Below are positions 10,232 to 22,728 of a DNA stretch of 64,000 nt, piece by piece; position 1 is the first letter of the stretch; every line of letters begins with the position of its first letter. The translations under genes were made by a program, and so were the position numbers. The stretch is from Pohlia nutans (taxonomy: Eukaryota > Streptophyta > Bryopsida > Bryales > Mniaceae): the NCBI GenBank assembly GCA_022496805.1, contig CM040090.1, forward strand, positions 18,470,001-18,534,000, given 5' to 3'. The notes beneath the pieces were generated by a model. That model was not told where the DNA came from and did not search any database. It saw only the letters and a program-made list of their open reading frames with translations.

Positions 10232-10808
10232 TTAACCCCAAAATGTCATCACCTATTTCCGGTTTGGGCAGTTTTTCAAAGATGCATTATAAAATGCAAC
10301 TAACATGAATATTTGAAACTTGATGTACGAATAAAAATTATACATTTTGAAATTTAGATTCAATCCATACGGTTAGATATCTAATTGCTATCACTATTAT
10401 TTTTCTATAAATTTTGAAACACAAAATAAAAAATCATTTTGTATTTCGATTACGAATTAGATATTGATAGTATGGGGATGAAATTTTTTGTGGTAACTTA
10501 TAATGTAGTACTATAGGTGTAGTGATTTTTGGAGATTTTTTGGATGTTTGATTTTATGAGTTTATTTTTTCTAGAACACTTTTAGACTAAAATCTTCAAA
10601 GTTTTGGGTGAAACACTGGAACACGAAATGACGCATAATTTTTTCAGAAATTGTTTCCTTTTCGATCGGATCACACATACATGAAGCTAACTTGCCATAA
10701 AAAATTGAGTAAAAAAATCACACTACAAAAAGTGTATGACAGATGAGAAACTGCGCATGAAATTTTTACATCATGCAAAATATGCATGGTTGGGCAATTA
10801 GGGGTTAA
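10232..10808. mobile_element. TTAA-bounded non-autonomous element (piggyBac-like), second subfamily
   Basis: A 577-bp segment starts TTAACCCCAAAATGTCATC and ends GCAATTAGGGGTTAA. The tips match the other TTAA elements but the interior differs. The right half recurs at about 26630-26957, sharing AGTGATTTTTGGAGATTTTT and CATAATTTTTTCA. No transposase gene is present. Confidence 0.6.
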
Positions 10809-10817
10809 GGAGCAACT

Positions 10818-11054
10818 TTGAGACTATGTTATTCACTAGGTATGGAGGATAATGAACTTCCCGATGCCAACTTCTGTGTTGTCACGGTCGTCCCTACATG
10901 GGACACCGACATCATAGAGTATTTGAGTACTCAAAAACTCTTGGATCACTTAGACCGCAACAAACGACAGAAAATTGGAGCCAATAGTTGCCACTATGCA
11001 ATTTTAGATCACCTGCTTTACTGGCGGGAGATTGATGGGATTTTCCACCAATGA
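10818..11054 (+). pseudogene. Ty3/gypsy retrotransposon pol fragment (pre-integrase region)
   Basis: A 78-codon frame carries WDTDIIEYLSTQKLLDHL and YAILDHLLYWREIDGIFHQ. This arrangement is typical of the region just before the integrase zinc motif of Ty3/gypsy polyproteins: an acidic W-DII-YL block, then a basic block, then a Y-L-D-LLY-R-DGI block. The codon after FHQ, where family members usually have the Cys that opens the C-(I/V) motif, is TGA. The frame ends with further stops. The fragment lies between two TTAA tips (10805-10808 and 11081-11084), with no LTR recognised nearby. It is an old relic. Confidence 0.6.
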
Positions 11055-11119
11055 ATCCGCGAACCTGAGACCTCCAAAACTTAACCCCTAAAGGACAAGG
11101 TTTAGAGGTTTAGAGGTTT

Positions 11120-11235
11120 GTTTTTGTGCATCAAATATATGGTAATACTTGCAAATATAACACGATCCTATGAATAACATAAACCATGTTGTATTTGCAC
11201 AAACATATGAACTTTGTAAATTAGAGATATAAGCA
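11120..11235 (-). repeat. Dispersed repeat shared with the likely SINE at 49.6 kb
   Basis: On the minus strand it shares TAATTTACAA(A/G)GTTCATA and TTTGTGCAAATACAACA with 49600-49735. The tRNA-like head seen in the other copy is not recognisable here. Confidence 0.5.
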
Positions 11236-11490
11236 CTTCAAAAACATATTTTAGAGGAGAACCAAAAGAATGCGGCATTTGGAGAACATTTGGAGAACCA
11301 AAAGAATGCGGCATTGTATTGTAAACTAAAAAAAAAAATGTTTAAAAAGATACTAAAATTTGATTGTCATCCATGCCAAACATGTACAAAAAGGAGCTAA
11401 TTTTTAGTATTACGTTGGGCGGATTGGGCGGGTGTTAACTTCCAACTAGTGTCATCCAAGTAGGCATCATCTACAGGGAATTACTGTCGC
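11236..11490. repeat. Intergenic stretch with a short direct duplication
   Basis: AGAACCAAAAGAATGCGGCA occurs twice within about 11260-11315. Nothing else recognised. Confidence 0.5.
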
Positions 11491-11810
11491 ACCATACGTG
11501 GAAGGCAGGGACGGCACTTTCACATCAAATAATTAATAAAAGTTGACATAGTGGAGGTCGGCACTTTCAAAAGTAATTATTAATAAATTGGCTATTGATA
11601 GCTATCATTAATTTTTTTCCGGCTGCTAAATGGTTTTTTTTTTTTTTTCTATGTTGAGTGTTAAGTTTTCATCTAGTGTTGACTGTTTTTAAAAAAAAAT
11701 TGTTGACTTTATTTTTGTTGATTTCGACAAAATACTTAATGTGTTTATTTATTTTTTTGGCATTTTTCTGGAGAATTGTTTTATGTCGACCTTGCCTTCC
11801 ATGTACGGTA
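11491..11810. mobile_element. TA-type MITE, copy 1 (inverted relative to 47.2 kb)
   Basis: Inverted termini: ACCATACGTGGAAGGCAGGG left, CCTTGCCTTCCATGTACGGT right. The interior is homologous to 47246-47520 in opposite orientation, sharing TGTTGACTTTATTTTTGTTG, TTTCGACAAAA and AATTATTAATAA. The better-preserved copy is flanked by TA, the target of mariner/Stowaway-type elements. Confidence 0.7.
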
Positions 11811-12461
11811 CTTCAAAACATGTTTGCTTAAGCACCAATTTTAACTTCGGTGTCCAAGATCTTATTCACCTTAGGTTGGGCTTGAAAAATTCCACTTGCT
11901 ATGGCCTTGAGTTCTCTTGAACTTGCCAACACATAAATTTGTTGAGTTTTGATCGATTCAATAAAAAAATTACAATGAAAAGTTTTTATAGGGAAACTAT
12001 TGATCTCCAAAAAGTCAAATAACGCACGCTACTTTCTAATTTGGCACATTAAGTGCCAAAATGTGATTTCCATGTACTAGAATTCAATTGGGTCTCAACT
12101 AACGCAGAAATGACATTTGACAAAATTATTGGAATTTTGAATTATTTTATGCCGAACTAAGAAGTGAAGTACAAATTTTAGTGTTCATGTTAGAAAATAA
12201 AATAGCATAATAGAGCAGTGCAATGAAGCACCATTTTAAAAATTGGACCAAAAGAGAATCTTCATTTAAAACTCATTTTTTAAAGTAATGAAGGAATGCC
12301 AATCGTATTCAATGAATTTCACAACCATCGCGTCATTACCACGTAAATTTAGTTTCTAATTGTAAACTGTGGTCTCATTGCAAAAGGGTGTTGACTCCCA
12401 TTACTTTGTTATGCTATAAGTATCATGGACACAAAAATCACAATTCTAGTGTACCATATAT
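11811..12461. other. Intergenic stretch, nothing recognised
   Basis: AT-rich, no gene or clear repeat. Confidence 0.45.
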
Positions 12462-12872
12462 GAGGCCCTCTTTACACTAGAGGCAAGAAGCCATGAGAAG
12501 AGAGATTTCAGCCAATGACAAATTGGTTTTCTTGATTTCTAAGCCTCCCATTGCCTGAAATTTCTCTCCTCACGGTTTCTTGCCTCTAGAATACTGTAGT
12601 ACCATAGCAGGTTCGTCCTACAATAATTCTAAAAATAAAAAACGTAAAAATTAGAAAATTCTGAAGACAGAAAAACGAAAATAGAATAAATTAGTTTTTG
12701 AAATATTTTGTTATTTCTAAGCTATTTAAGGTCATTTATACTGTTTTTTTGCTAGAAAACGAAAATTGAGAAATTCAGTTTTTGAGAGGCGAACCTTATT
12801 TTTTCAAAAAGAATTAAATATTCGTTCGCCAGGTGGCGAACCTGCTATGGTGTTACGGTAGAGAGGCCCTGA
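12462..12872. mobile_element. Hairpin MITE split by a younger insertion
   Basis: Inverted arms contain CTAGAGGCAAGAAGCCATG with the inverse CGGTTTCTTGCCTCTAG, and the outer tips AGGCCCTCTTTA / AGAGAGGCCCT. The right arm is interrupted after GCCTCTAGAA by the 265-bp TA-flanked element at 12594-12858. Removing that insert rejoins the arm. Confidence 0.7.
12594..12858. mobile_element. TA-flanked MITE nested in another MITE
   Basis: A 265-bp element with termini CTGTAGTACCATAGCAGGTT and AACCTGCTATGGTGTTACGG, and TA on both sides (12592-12593, 12859-12860). The interior is AT-rich without coding potential. It also contains an internal GAGGCGAACC echo of the end motif. Confidence 0.75.
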
Positions 12873-13569
12873 AGTGAAAATATCCAAGTGTCCCAAATGT
12901 AAAGCAGTCGTGAAGGTTGAAGACAGGAATAAAGGGAAGGAATATTCCACCATGCCAGAAAGGCGTAGAGAAACCAAAAGAAAATAAAAATCCTTGGGTT
13001 GCCGTAGAATGGACTGTTATGCCGGCCTCCGGTGTTTCAGCGAGGCGACCCTGCCCCCTCAATGCGGCTCCCACCGCCGTCAGCCGGGCAGCCAGCGCCC
13101 CCAGCGGGCAGCCCAGCCGCCGGGCCGGGCCTCGCATCTGGCATCGCCCTCGCAGCATAGTGCCGAGGGGGCCACTCGTCCCTCATCACCACTCTCGTGC
13201 CCCGCCCTCCTCCCTCGCACCCGAAATCGCCCCTCGCAATTTCCCCGCTCCCTCATCCCTCGCCTCCATCGCCTCTCCCATCTCCCCCTCGTCATTTCAA
13301 GCCCAGTCTCACGCATTTTGGTCTACTACAGCCTCCGCTTCACCAATTCCTGTACATCCCCCGCCCGCTCTCCCCTCAGATCTTTTGCATGCCTGTACTC
13401 TTGTCGATGGATTGCCGAATTTCAGTTTTAGGTCATGTGTGATGCTTTCTGGCCGGTTTTCATTCATTTGCGCTTGTGGAGGGTTTGTGTAGGGTTTTTG
13501 GAGAACGATCGCAGTGCAGGGAATTTGATATTCGAGGTTAGAATGGATTGATTTGCTCCCCACGGGCAA
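12873..13569 (+). promoter_or_regulatory. Probable promoter and 5' leader of the KEA gene
   Basis: Composition changes sharply to C/G-rich and pyrimidine-rich (about 13060-13400) just ahead of the transit-peptide ATG. Several overlapping frames are open here, but none resembles a known protein and all are low complexity (Pro/Ser/Arg). I read it as promoter plus 5' UTR. No TATA box could be assigned. Confidence 0.45.
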
Positions 13570-16500
13570 TTGTTGCGGAACGAGTGCAAGATGATAGGCC
13601 CGGGGATATTGGACTGCAGGTCCTCGCTTCTTCAAGTCTCAGCCTCTCCGTTGCCGCCATCGAAGAATAAGAAGATTGCATGCAGAAGTGAGACGAGTGT
13701 TTCGTTCCGGGGGTCAGGGCAGAGCAGCCTCACTAGGGCGTATCGGAAACCGAATCGGAAACCGAATGGCAGACCGTGGAGAGTTCTGGTGCGGTGTGAG
13801 GCGGATGGAGTTGACCAGGGGTTCGAAACCGCCGCGGCTGAAGAATCGAAGAGCTCGCAATCTTTAGGTCAGAGACTGTGCTCAAACCATTTTGTTTGGT
13901 TTGTAATTTCATGAGACTCACTCAATGGTGTAGAGTTGAGCCTTGTGTGTGGTTGCTTGCTATTGCAGCTGAAATTCCCGACGACCCGTGTCCCGTGGAG
14001 CGCGAGTCGCCCGTCACGATTTTGAAGGAGCTTCTGAGATTGGCGCACGAGGATCTCGAAATGGCCAGGCAAAATTCCGAGAGGCTGGCAGAGAGAGCGC
14101 GGAAGGTGGCTGAAAAGGCCGTCACTCTGCAAGAGGAGGCACTGGAAGCAGAAAAAGTGGCTGATGATGCCAAGTCCGAGATGGACGACATTCTCCAGCG
14201 AGAATCCGAAGGTCTGCTCAAACTCTTAATGGAAATAAATATGCTCAGAAATTATGGACTAGCTAATGGCAATCAAGGACATGGTTAATTTGCAAGTTAG
14301 CACCAACCGAGCTGCAAGGTAATTACTAATTTTTGATAACCGTGGTGTTGAGTCCATAATGCCAATCATTTCAAACCTACAACGAACTAAAATTTGATCT
14401 TTCCAAATTAATTTTTTTGGTATCTCTTAAAGCCGTCTGAAGATCACGTTAATTTTGTCTTACCTTCGAAATTTCAGCCATTGATTCTAAGTATGACAGA
14501 AGATCTTAATAATAAAATTTTAGACTTTAAAGTTCAGCGCTGCATTTTGATATTGAGGGTAAGTTTAGCGTTTGAATCTCATTGGTTGCATATCTTCTAA
14601 ATCAGATTCTATAGCAGGTCTTAAGGACAATTGAGAAGGCTAGCATTGTGGATTGCAATCCTCGTCTCAATCATTGACTCTGTCGGATTAGCTTCAAAAT
14701 CCTGCATTGGTATATAGTGTCCCTAATGAACCTACATAGAGGAATATTGCAGGTGAAGTTGCACTGGCGTCCGCTAGTTCTGCATGCGAAGCTGCGCAGG
14801 AGCATTTAGAAAAGGTCGAAAAAGCCTTGAAAACTGCACAGTCAAGAGTTAGGGGTGAAGGGAATGGTACAGCTGTACCATCTTCTGATGAAATTCAGGT
14901 TAGACTGCAAGGACCCGATGGCACTGAGGAGGCAAAACTTGAAGGGAGTCTGGACATTGCAACTGAGGACAAAGTAGAGATTTCAGTTGGTGACGTCAAA
15001 GGTGAAGCCGGAGTTGAAACTGTAAAAGTGCAGGAGAAGGGGATCACTGACGATGGACAGGAGGACGCTGCCACATTGGAGTGTGAGAAAGAGTTAGAAG
15101 TTGCATTTGCAGCACTGAAAGAAAGAGAAGCCGAGTGTGCTAAACGTGGGGAAGAACTATCTCGAATTCAGTTTTTGAAGGCTGAGATTCAGGAGAAAGC
15201 ATTGCGGTTGACTGAGGCGTTTGAAAATGCAAGGAATGCTGCAACTGCAGCCGATGCCGAAGTGGCCATAGCCATGTCTCTTGCAGAAGAATCTGTAGCC
15301 ATGGAGGTTGAAGCCACTCAAAGAGTTAGTGACGGCGAGATTGCCCTTCACAAGGCTGAGGGAGAAGCATTGAAGAAAGAGAATACATCTGTTCTTGCCG
15401 CTGTGGACATAGCGGAAAAACTCTCTTTACAAGTGGCCAAAACAGCTGAAGTGCTCTTGCTGAAGACTGAGTTGAAACAGGAAGATGTTATCAAACAGGA
15501 AAGCATCGCAGCTGAGGTGGAGGAGAAGGTAGTCGCCTTACTTGCAAATTTGTTTGTCTTTTCTTTAGTACCTCTTTCTTTATGCTTAATGAATTAAGGA
15601 CTCGGTGTTATCATCGATCCTTTTCTCACGCTTTCTATGTTGAGGGTGCTCCTTGATTTCAGTTGACCTCCTAGTGTATCAGCATTTTTTGAAACTTCTC
15701 TGCTCATTCAGCACTTTTGTATTCGTTCATTACAGCTTGAGGAAATCCTGAATCTTCATGAAAGAGCAGCGTCTTCAAGCCTTTCAAATGTGAAGGAGGT
15801 TACAATTCCGGTGGAGAAAGAAGCTAAACAAAGTGACGACGAGTCTACCTCAAAGAGCGAGGTAGAACCTGCAAAAGAAGCTGAAGCCAAAGTCTCTAAG
15901 AAGCCGGAACCAAAATCCTCAACGAAGAAATCATCAAGATTCTTTCCTGCCTCGTATTTTTCTACGGACGATGAAGGAGAGTTTACACCTTCTATGGTGT
16001 TTTCGGAATTTGCAACTGTAATTCGAGCACAACTTGGCAAGGTGGTGATTGCTTCAGCGCTATTGCTTGCTGGGTAAGATCATTTTGATTATTGTTTTAT
16101 CATTACCGGTATTCATGAAAGTTTATGTTTCAAGATGTTTATTCTGTCATTCGATCACTTAGTACTGTTTGGTATCCGCATATTCTTTTATGGGTTAATA
16201 TCCTTTTGACGACGATTATTGTGATGATAGTGTTGTCTATTATTCAATAGAAATATCTTTGTTAACATCCTCGTATGGTGTGTAGAGGACTGTATGTTAA
16301 CAACCGCATGGAGAAGCGGGCTCTGTTGTCTGAGCTACCACCAACTACAACTAGCATAGAGGTTCCGCGGAGTACACGGCCACTACTGAAGGAAATCCAA
16401 AGAATTCCAAAACGGGTGAAGAAGTTAATTGAAAAGCTTCCTCATCAAGAGGTAAGCTGTTGATTTTTAGTTCTCTGTGTCATCCTTTAAACACCAAATT

Positions 16501-19500
16501 CTGCACAGTTGTGTCCATCTTTGTAATGGAGACCATTTTTTACCTTTTTGGTTCTGGAGACCTAATACATAACGCAAATTGTGAATGCAGTTAAATGAGG
16601 AAGAAACATCATTGTTTGATGTCCTTTGGTTGCTCTTGGCCAGTGTTGTTTTTGTGCCCATTGTTCAAAAGATCCCAGGAGGTAAATCATTCATTTTGAA
16701 CCTGCATTCTTAAACATTTTTTTTGTCATTTTGCTTTGGCTGTATTATGTGTTAAGGAATTCTATAATGTCTACATCTATTCTGAATACATTGAGCTGCT
16801 TATATTGCGTATTCTTTTAGTTATCAGGACAAGAAGCTGTTAGTTTAGTGTCTGTTCTATTTTATTAGTTAATGATTAGAACACACTTGTAAAATTATAT
16901 ACAATCGACAATCTCTAAAGCAGAGAACAGCATTGGACAATAGTGCACTGCCTGTATACTAACCTTTAGCATTATTTGTGGACAGGTAGTCCTGTTCTAG
17001 GATATCTTGCCGCAGGTGTGTTGATTGGGCCATATGCGCTCTCAATCATTCGGAATGTCCATGGAACTAAGGCTATTGGTGAATTTGGAGTCGTATTCTT
17101 GCTTTTTAATATTGGTCTTGAGGTACGCATAATTGGGGATGCGATTCTATAATTGCCATTTAATCTCTGTAGTTTTTAGCTTAATAATTGTTAACATTGT
17201 GATCTTTGTGTAATGCAACTTTTTGTCGAGTTTTTATGTCTGGTATTGTAGCATATACACACTTGTTACCGCATTGCCTTACAGATCCATTCTCTATTCA
17301 CAAGATTGCCCATTTTAACGTTGTCAACAGATTTGTTATCCTATCAAAGTCGTTTTAGGTCCTCTAAACAATTAATTTGGAGGTCACTGCGCTTCTGGAG
17401 GTTTTGCTGGAGTGTTTAAGTCCAGTTTATCGAAGTAACCATAGGATGTGAAATGACTGCTATTGTGGACATTTGTATTTGTGCAGTTATCTGTGGACAG
17501 ATTGAGCTCCATGAAGAAATATGTGTTTGGATTTGGTTCCGCTCAGGTACCTCTCTCTCTCTACAATATGGTAATATTAGCCTTTGAAAAATTTAAATAA
17601 TCCACGTTGTGTCGCGTGAAAAATTAACACGAATCCCTATCGTAGATTTTAAACCATTGTTATCTTCTCCGTTAAATCAGTGTATTATTAGCAATGCATA
17701 AAGTTGGCCTTCTCTTTAATGCTAGTCCACTGGATTTTCAAGTGAGAAGAAAAGTAATGTGTATGGTAATTCTTTCTTTTTACGCCACTATCATTCGGTT
17801 AAGATTCTTGCAGATATCGTTGACCCATTGTATTCATATGAGGAAATTACTGTTGACATTGGGCATGTCATTCCCATTTTGTTGTGTTCCCAACTGAATA
17901 TTATGGGTTCTCTTCTGATATTTCTCAGGTGCTGGCAACTGCTTTGGCTGTTGGCTACTTCACATTCCTTGTATCTGGAGCATCTGGTCCTGCTGCAATC
18001 GTCATTGGAAACGGCCTGGCTCTCTCTTCAACTGCGGTGGTGCTTCAGGTCTACATTCTTTCAACTTGCTTTTGCTTCAATTATTTCAAGCGTTCACAAC
18101 GTGATTGTAGCTGAGGTTGTCTAACTTTTCACCTGCCGAGGCCTGTCTATCAAGGTATCTCAACGATGCTTAGATTGTATGATGCATAGATTCTGTGATC
18201 TTGTTCATAAGAGGTGATGTGTTAATATGCAGGTACTGCAAGAACGCGGTGAGAGTACTTCTAGACATGGCCGGGCTACCTTCTCTGTACTACTGTTCCA
18301 GGTCAGTCTCACGAACTGTCTCAAGAAACGTCTTGCGCTGTGTTGACGTAACAAATTGAATAAAATTGAGTGGCTTGTAAATTTGCTCTACAGACACGAG
18401 CAGTATGTTAGACAGACCACTGTTTCCACTTTGTCTGCAGGTATCAACTTGTCGACATCAAGTGGCCTCCTTGGACTGCTTCTGTGAATTTATTTGTTTC
18501 AATCCTTTTTTCTTGTATCGATTGCACCCATGTTTCTGTCGCTATTGTTTGCAGTCATGCTCATACATGCATTATATACTCATTCAACAAACGTTTGTTC
18601 TCAAAAATGATACGATAATTGATATGAGTGTGCAGGACCTCGCAGTAGTGGTGTTGCTTATTTTGATTCCACTTCTATCTCCCAATTCGTCTAAAGGAGG
18701 GGTGCGTTCACAAACTCTATCCTGTTTGTTTAGACTTGTATCTCGGTGTGTGAAACAAGGTGCATAATTGTGGTGATTATCTTAGGACCTATATGTTAAT
18801 GATTCTCTGCTTGAGACAAATTTTAATTTTGTCTTTGCACTACACTTTTCAGTGCTATTACTGTGGACCACGCTAATTCTAATGAGATTACTTTTTACGA
18901 GCTAAGGATCTTCATAGTGTGAAGATATCTTCAGTTTTTAGAGATATTTCAACCCACAACATAACTGAACACCACCAATTCCGCACCCACAGTAATTGCA
19001 CGGAAAGTTGTAGAGGTCAATACTTCAACTAGACCAGAAGTAATTGTAGGCTCAAAGTGGAATTCTGAACTGGACGATGGACAGTGCCTTTTCGTTCTTT
19101 GATAGTTCTAATTTTTGGCCTTGAAATTTTGTCTTTATTATCTGCAAGCTTATTTTTTGCTGTTGTCCTCTGCAGGTGGGATTTCAAGCTATTGCAGAAG
19201 CTTTAGGATTGGCAGCTGTCAAGGCTGTTGTTGCAATATCCGCTATAATTGCTGGAGGCCGGCTGGTTCGTATGATATTTTTGCTTTCAATCTAGCACTT
19301 TGAGCACTCTAAGATGGGCAAGGAAGCAAACCATGCAACTTAGTTTTTCTATATAAGACGCTCCAGTATTTGTGGTCCTGTTAGCCTTTTTCTGGCTGTC
19401 CAGCTTTGAAACCTTGACTTGTGGCTGATTTTATACTCTGTTAAGTCAGATTGGAACGAAGTATTAATGTTAGGATGATTTTTGCTGTGCAGCTTTTGCG

Positions 19501-22500
19501 GCCTATCTACAAGCGCATGGCAGATAATCACAATGCAGAAATTTTTGCAGCCAACACACTTTTGGTGGTTCTTGGTACAAGTGTCTTAACAGCGCGGGTA
19601 TGTGAAAGTTAGTTTCTTAATGTCCTTTTATCATCTGGAACCTTAGACTTGTTAAATATATGTAATTAGCATGTGCGCTCTGTACTGTACTACAAGCATT
19701 CTGTGCCCTACAGCAGCATCCAAATGCCTTAAGAATCCCTGTTCTGAAAATGTGATAACGTTTCTGGTGCAACTCGCTGGGGTATCTTGTTCTTTACCTG
19801 ATCTGGTTTCTCGGAACAGGCTGGCTTGTCAATGGCACTTGGAGCTTTCCTAGCAGGGCTCTTGTTAGCTGAAACTGAGTTTGCTTTACAAGTGGAGTCG
19901 GATATTGCCCCATACCGAGGATTGTTACTAGGCCTGTTCTTCATGACGGTAACTTTCTTACTGGTCGATGACGGAAGGTTTTGTTAAGTGAAGAGGTTTC
20001 CATATATTTCTAACTTTGTAGTATCTTATGTTATGATCCGATCTTAGACCTCTAATTTTCTTAAAATGGTGGGAGCACAACGAGACAGGATTTTCAATTT
20101 CTCTCCTGTGGTGAACCTTTAACTAAGAACTTAGACCATTATCAACTACCTGATTATCTTTCTGTTTCTAAGATTTACTTGTAACAAGACCCCAGCGCTT
20201 ATTGAACTGGGTGATGTTTTGTGCAGGTGGGCATGTCCATTGACCCAAAGTTATTAGTGGCCAAGTTCCCTATGATTATGGGAGCACTTGCTTTGTTGAT
20301 TGTGGGTAAAACTTTGATTGTGACTGGCTTGGGCCGCTGCTTCGGTCTCTCAACCGTGGCTGCTGTACGAGCTGGGCTTTTCCTTGCCCCTGGAGGAGAG
20401 TTTGCATTTGTCGCTTTTGGTGAAGCAGTGAATCAGGCAAGTACCATAGCATGGTTTGATGTGAAGAGATTTATGTCTATTTAATCAATCTCTTTAGAAG
20501 GACAGAGTTGTGCATTCTGCATTATTTATTGTTCTGCTGCTTTATATTTACTCTCATGCTCGATGGTGGGCTACCTCATGCAGGGGATCATGTCTGCTGA
20601 AATGTCATCTTTGCTATTCTTGGTGACTGGCTTGTCAATGGCCATCACTCCGTGGCTGGCTGCTGGCGGTCAGCTCATTGCAAGTCGCTTTGATCAACAA
20701 GATGTTCGCAGCTTACTACCAGCAGAAAACGAGGTACTTTCTTCAGCAGTTGTTTGAAGACTAAGTTTGCTCCTATCTCGTCCTTCAGTTAATCGATTTG
20801 TTAACAATACAAGACCGTTTTCTGATGCCATGGAACGTTTTGCATACAGACTGACGACCTTCACGATCACATGATTATATGTGGATTTGGACGAGTAGGA
20901 CAGGTGCGCTTTCTTTATGCAACTCAATTTTCATTTTTTGTCCCAGACTACGCAACAGTTCCAAGATGGAGGATTCCAGGAAAATTTGACCAGCTTTCCG
21001 AAGGCTTCCATCTTCTTGTTAAGCTATTTTTGCACAACTGAGGAAGTTGGAAGTTCTGGCCTTCAAGCAGCTAACTGATGTTGATATGCCATTGGTGTAC
21101 AGATCATTTCCCAATTATTGGCCGAGAGATTGATACCATTTGTTGCACTTGATGTGCGAAGGTCAGTGTCTTCTCAAATTTTCAACGATAGATGTTTCTG
21201 ACCTCTGAATATTTTGAATTTGCGAATAACAGATACGATGATTGTAACGAGCTTTAGCACTATGATTGGGTTTCGTCTTTCAAAAGATACTCCAGTATAA
21301 CAACGCAGAGATGCTTACATAACTGAAATGTTTCAAATATGACAGTGAGCGTGTTAGCATGGGACGGGCACTGGATCTGCCGGTCTTTTTTGGAGACGCA
21401 GGCAGCCGGGAGGTACATCTTTACCCCTCAAATGCTGTGATTGTATTCAGCCATGACATAAGTGGCTGAATTAAGTGGCTGTCATAACGGAAGGCCTGTC
21501 TTGGTCTTTCAACTACAAATTTTGATGCAACTCTGGCCTTGGGCAGAAAATTGTTGAAATGGTATTAGTGATGTCTAGTATTAGTGTTGTCTTATATTTT
21601 CAATAACATACTCGCCACAATTGTTTTCATGCCTGTCATTATAATATTTACAAGATCATTTTGTGGGCGAAATGACTGCAGATATTGCATAAAGTTGGAG
21701 CAGAACGAGCATCCGCAGCTGTTATTGCGTTGGACACACCTGGCGCTAACTACCGAACGGTGTGGGCTTTAAGCAAGTACTATCCTCATGTGAAGACATT
21801 TGTGCGTGCTCACGATGTGGATCACGGAATGAGCTTAGAGAAGGCCGGAGCAACTGCGGTATGTTTTGTGCGGTCATTAGAGTTCTTATTATATGTGTGC
21901 ATCATGAGGTCTGCAACCTAGTTTGTTGCTGCTGATGAAAAGTCTAATGCCACATTCTTTTGCTAACATGTACTTCTATTGATGGGCTTGGCGTCTGTAT
22001 ATTCTGAAATCGACTCTGTTTCTCTGTGATGTATTCTAGGTTGTGCCTGAAACACTGGAGCCTAGTTTGCAGCTTGCAGCTGCAATTCTTGCTCAGGTTA
22101 GGGCATTCCCATCACTTCTAATGCATTGGGAAGGCGTTGTCTGCATAACTTATCAGAGAGTGTCATGCAATATTTATTTTTTAATTTCAATCTTCATGTA
22201 TAAGCATTTTCTTTCATTAACGCTACCACTTGTCCCATATTTTTAGTTTTGTACACGTCTAGGTAGTATCTTGTTTCACAGTAATGAGATTGGAGCTTAC
22301 TACCGTAGTAACTTAATGCTTACCTTCCTTGACACAGGCTAAATTACCACCTTCGGAGATTGCTGCCGCAATTGATGAGTTCCGAACCAACCATCTGTCA
22401 GAACTTACCGAGGTATGGCTCAACTCTGTTTTTAAAGACCCTTCACTAATTTCACGATGGTACGGCATTGCATAGAGCAGGGACTGCAACAGTAGACTCT

Positions 22501-22728
22501 TTTGTGAACTCTTGAATGTGGAAATTGTTCTTATTTCTGTGTTTCTAACATTCACTGACAATTAAATCACTTGTGCATCATGTGAAGTTGTCAATGGAAG
22601 GCGGAACGTCACTTGGATATGGCACTACCCGCAACAAAACCAAACCAAAACTAGTTCCAGCAGAACTTCTTGCGAAAGAGGATGATGGAAATGTCAGTGT
22701 TCTGCAAGCAACTGAGGCTGTTCCGTAA
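13570..22728 (+). CDS. KEA: Chloroplast K+ efflux antiporter, KEA1/KEA2 type
   Basis: K+/H+ antiporter (CPA2 family) of the plastid envelope, involved in stromal ion and pH balance. Exons: 13570-13867, 13969-14283, 14753-15528, 15736-16073, 16286-16451, 16591-16681, 16986-17122, 17487-17546, 17929-18048, 18233-18301, 18636-18701, 19176-19265, 19493-19597, 19820-19948, 20227-20436, 20584-20733, 20850-20903, 21103-21161, 21346-21412, 21682-21858, 22040-22096, 22338-22412, 22588-22728. The product is 1249 residues. Residues 1-99 are Ser/Arg-rich (transit peptide; start could also be the Met at 13591). About 100-600 are Ala/Glu-rich coiled coil, the hallmark of KEA1/2. About 635-1035 form the membrane exchanger ([77 protein letters not shown]). 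About 1045-1165 form the NAD-binding RCK/KTN domain ([13 protein letters not shown]). The exon 2/3 junction is least certain. Intron 15 begins with GC. Confidence 0.95.
20437..20583 (+). other. GC-AG intron in the KEA gene
   Basis: The exon ends GTGAATCAG and the intron begins GCAAGT, then ends CATGCAG before GGGATCATG. Using the nearby GT at 20441 instead would shift the frame in a strictly conserved stretch (EAVNQ-GIMS). CAG|GCAAGT is the known strong consensus of GC-AG introns handled by the major spliceosome. Confidence 0.85.

Noticed and set aside
12917..13492. 191-codon plus-strand frame ahead of KEA
   Set aside because: Low-complexity Pro/Ser/Arg product in GC-rich leader sequence, with overlapping frames on both strands and no family resemblance.
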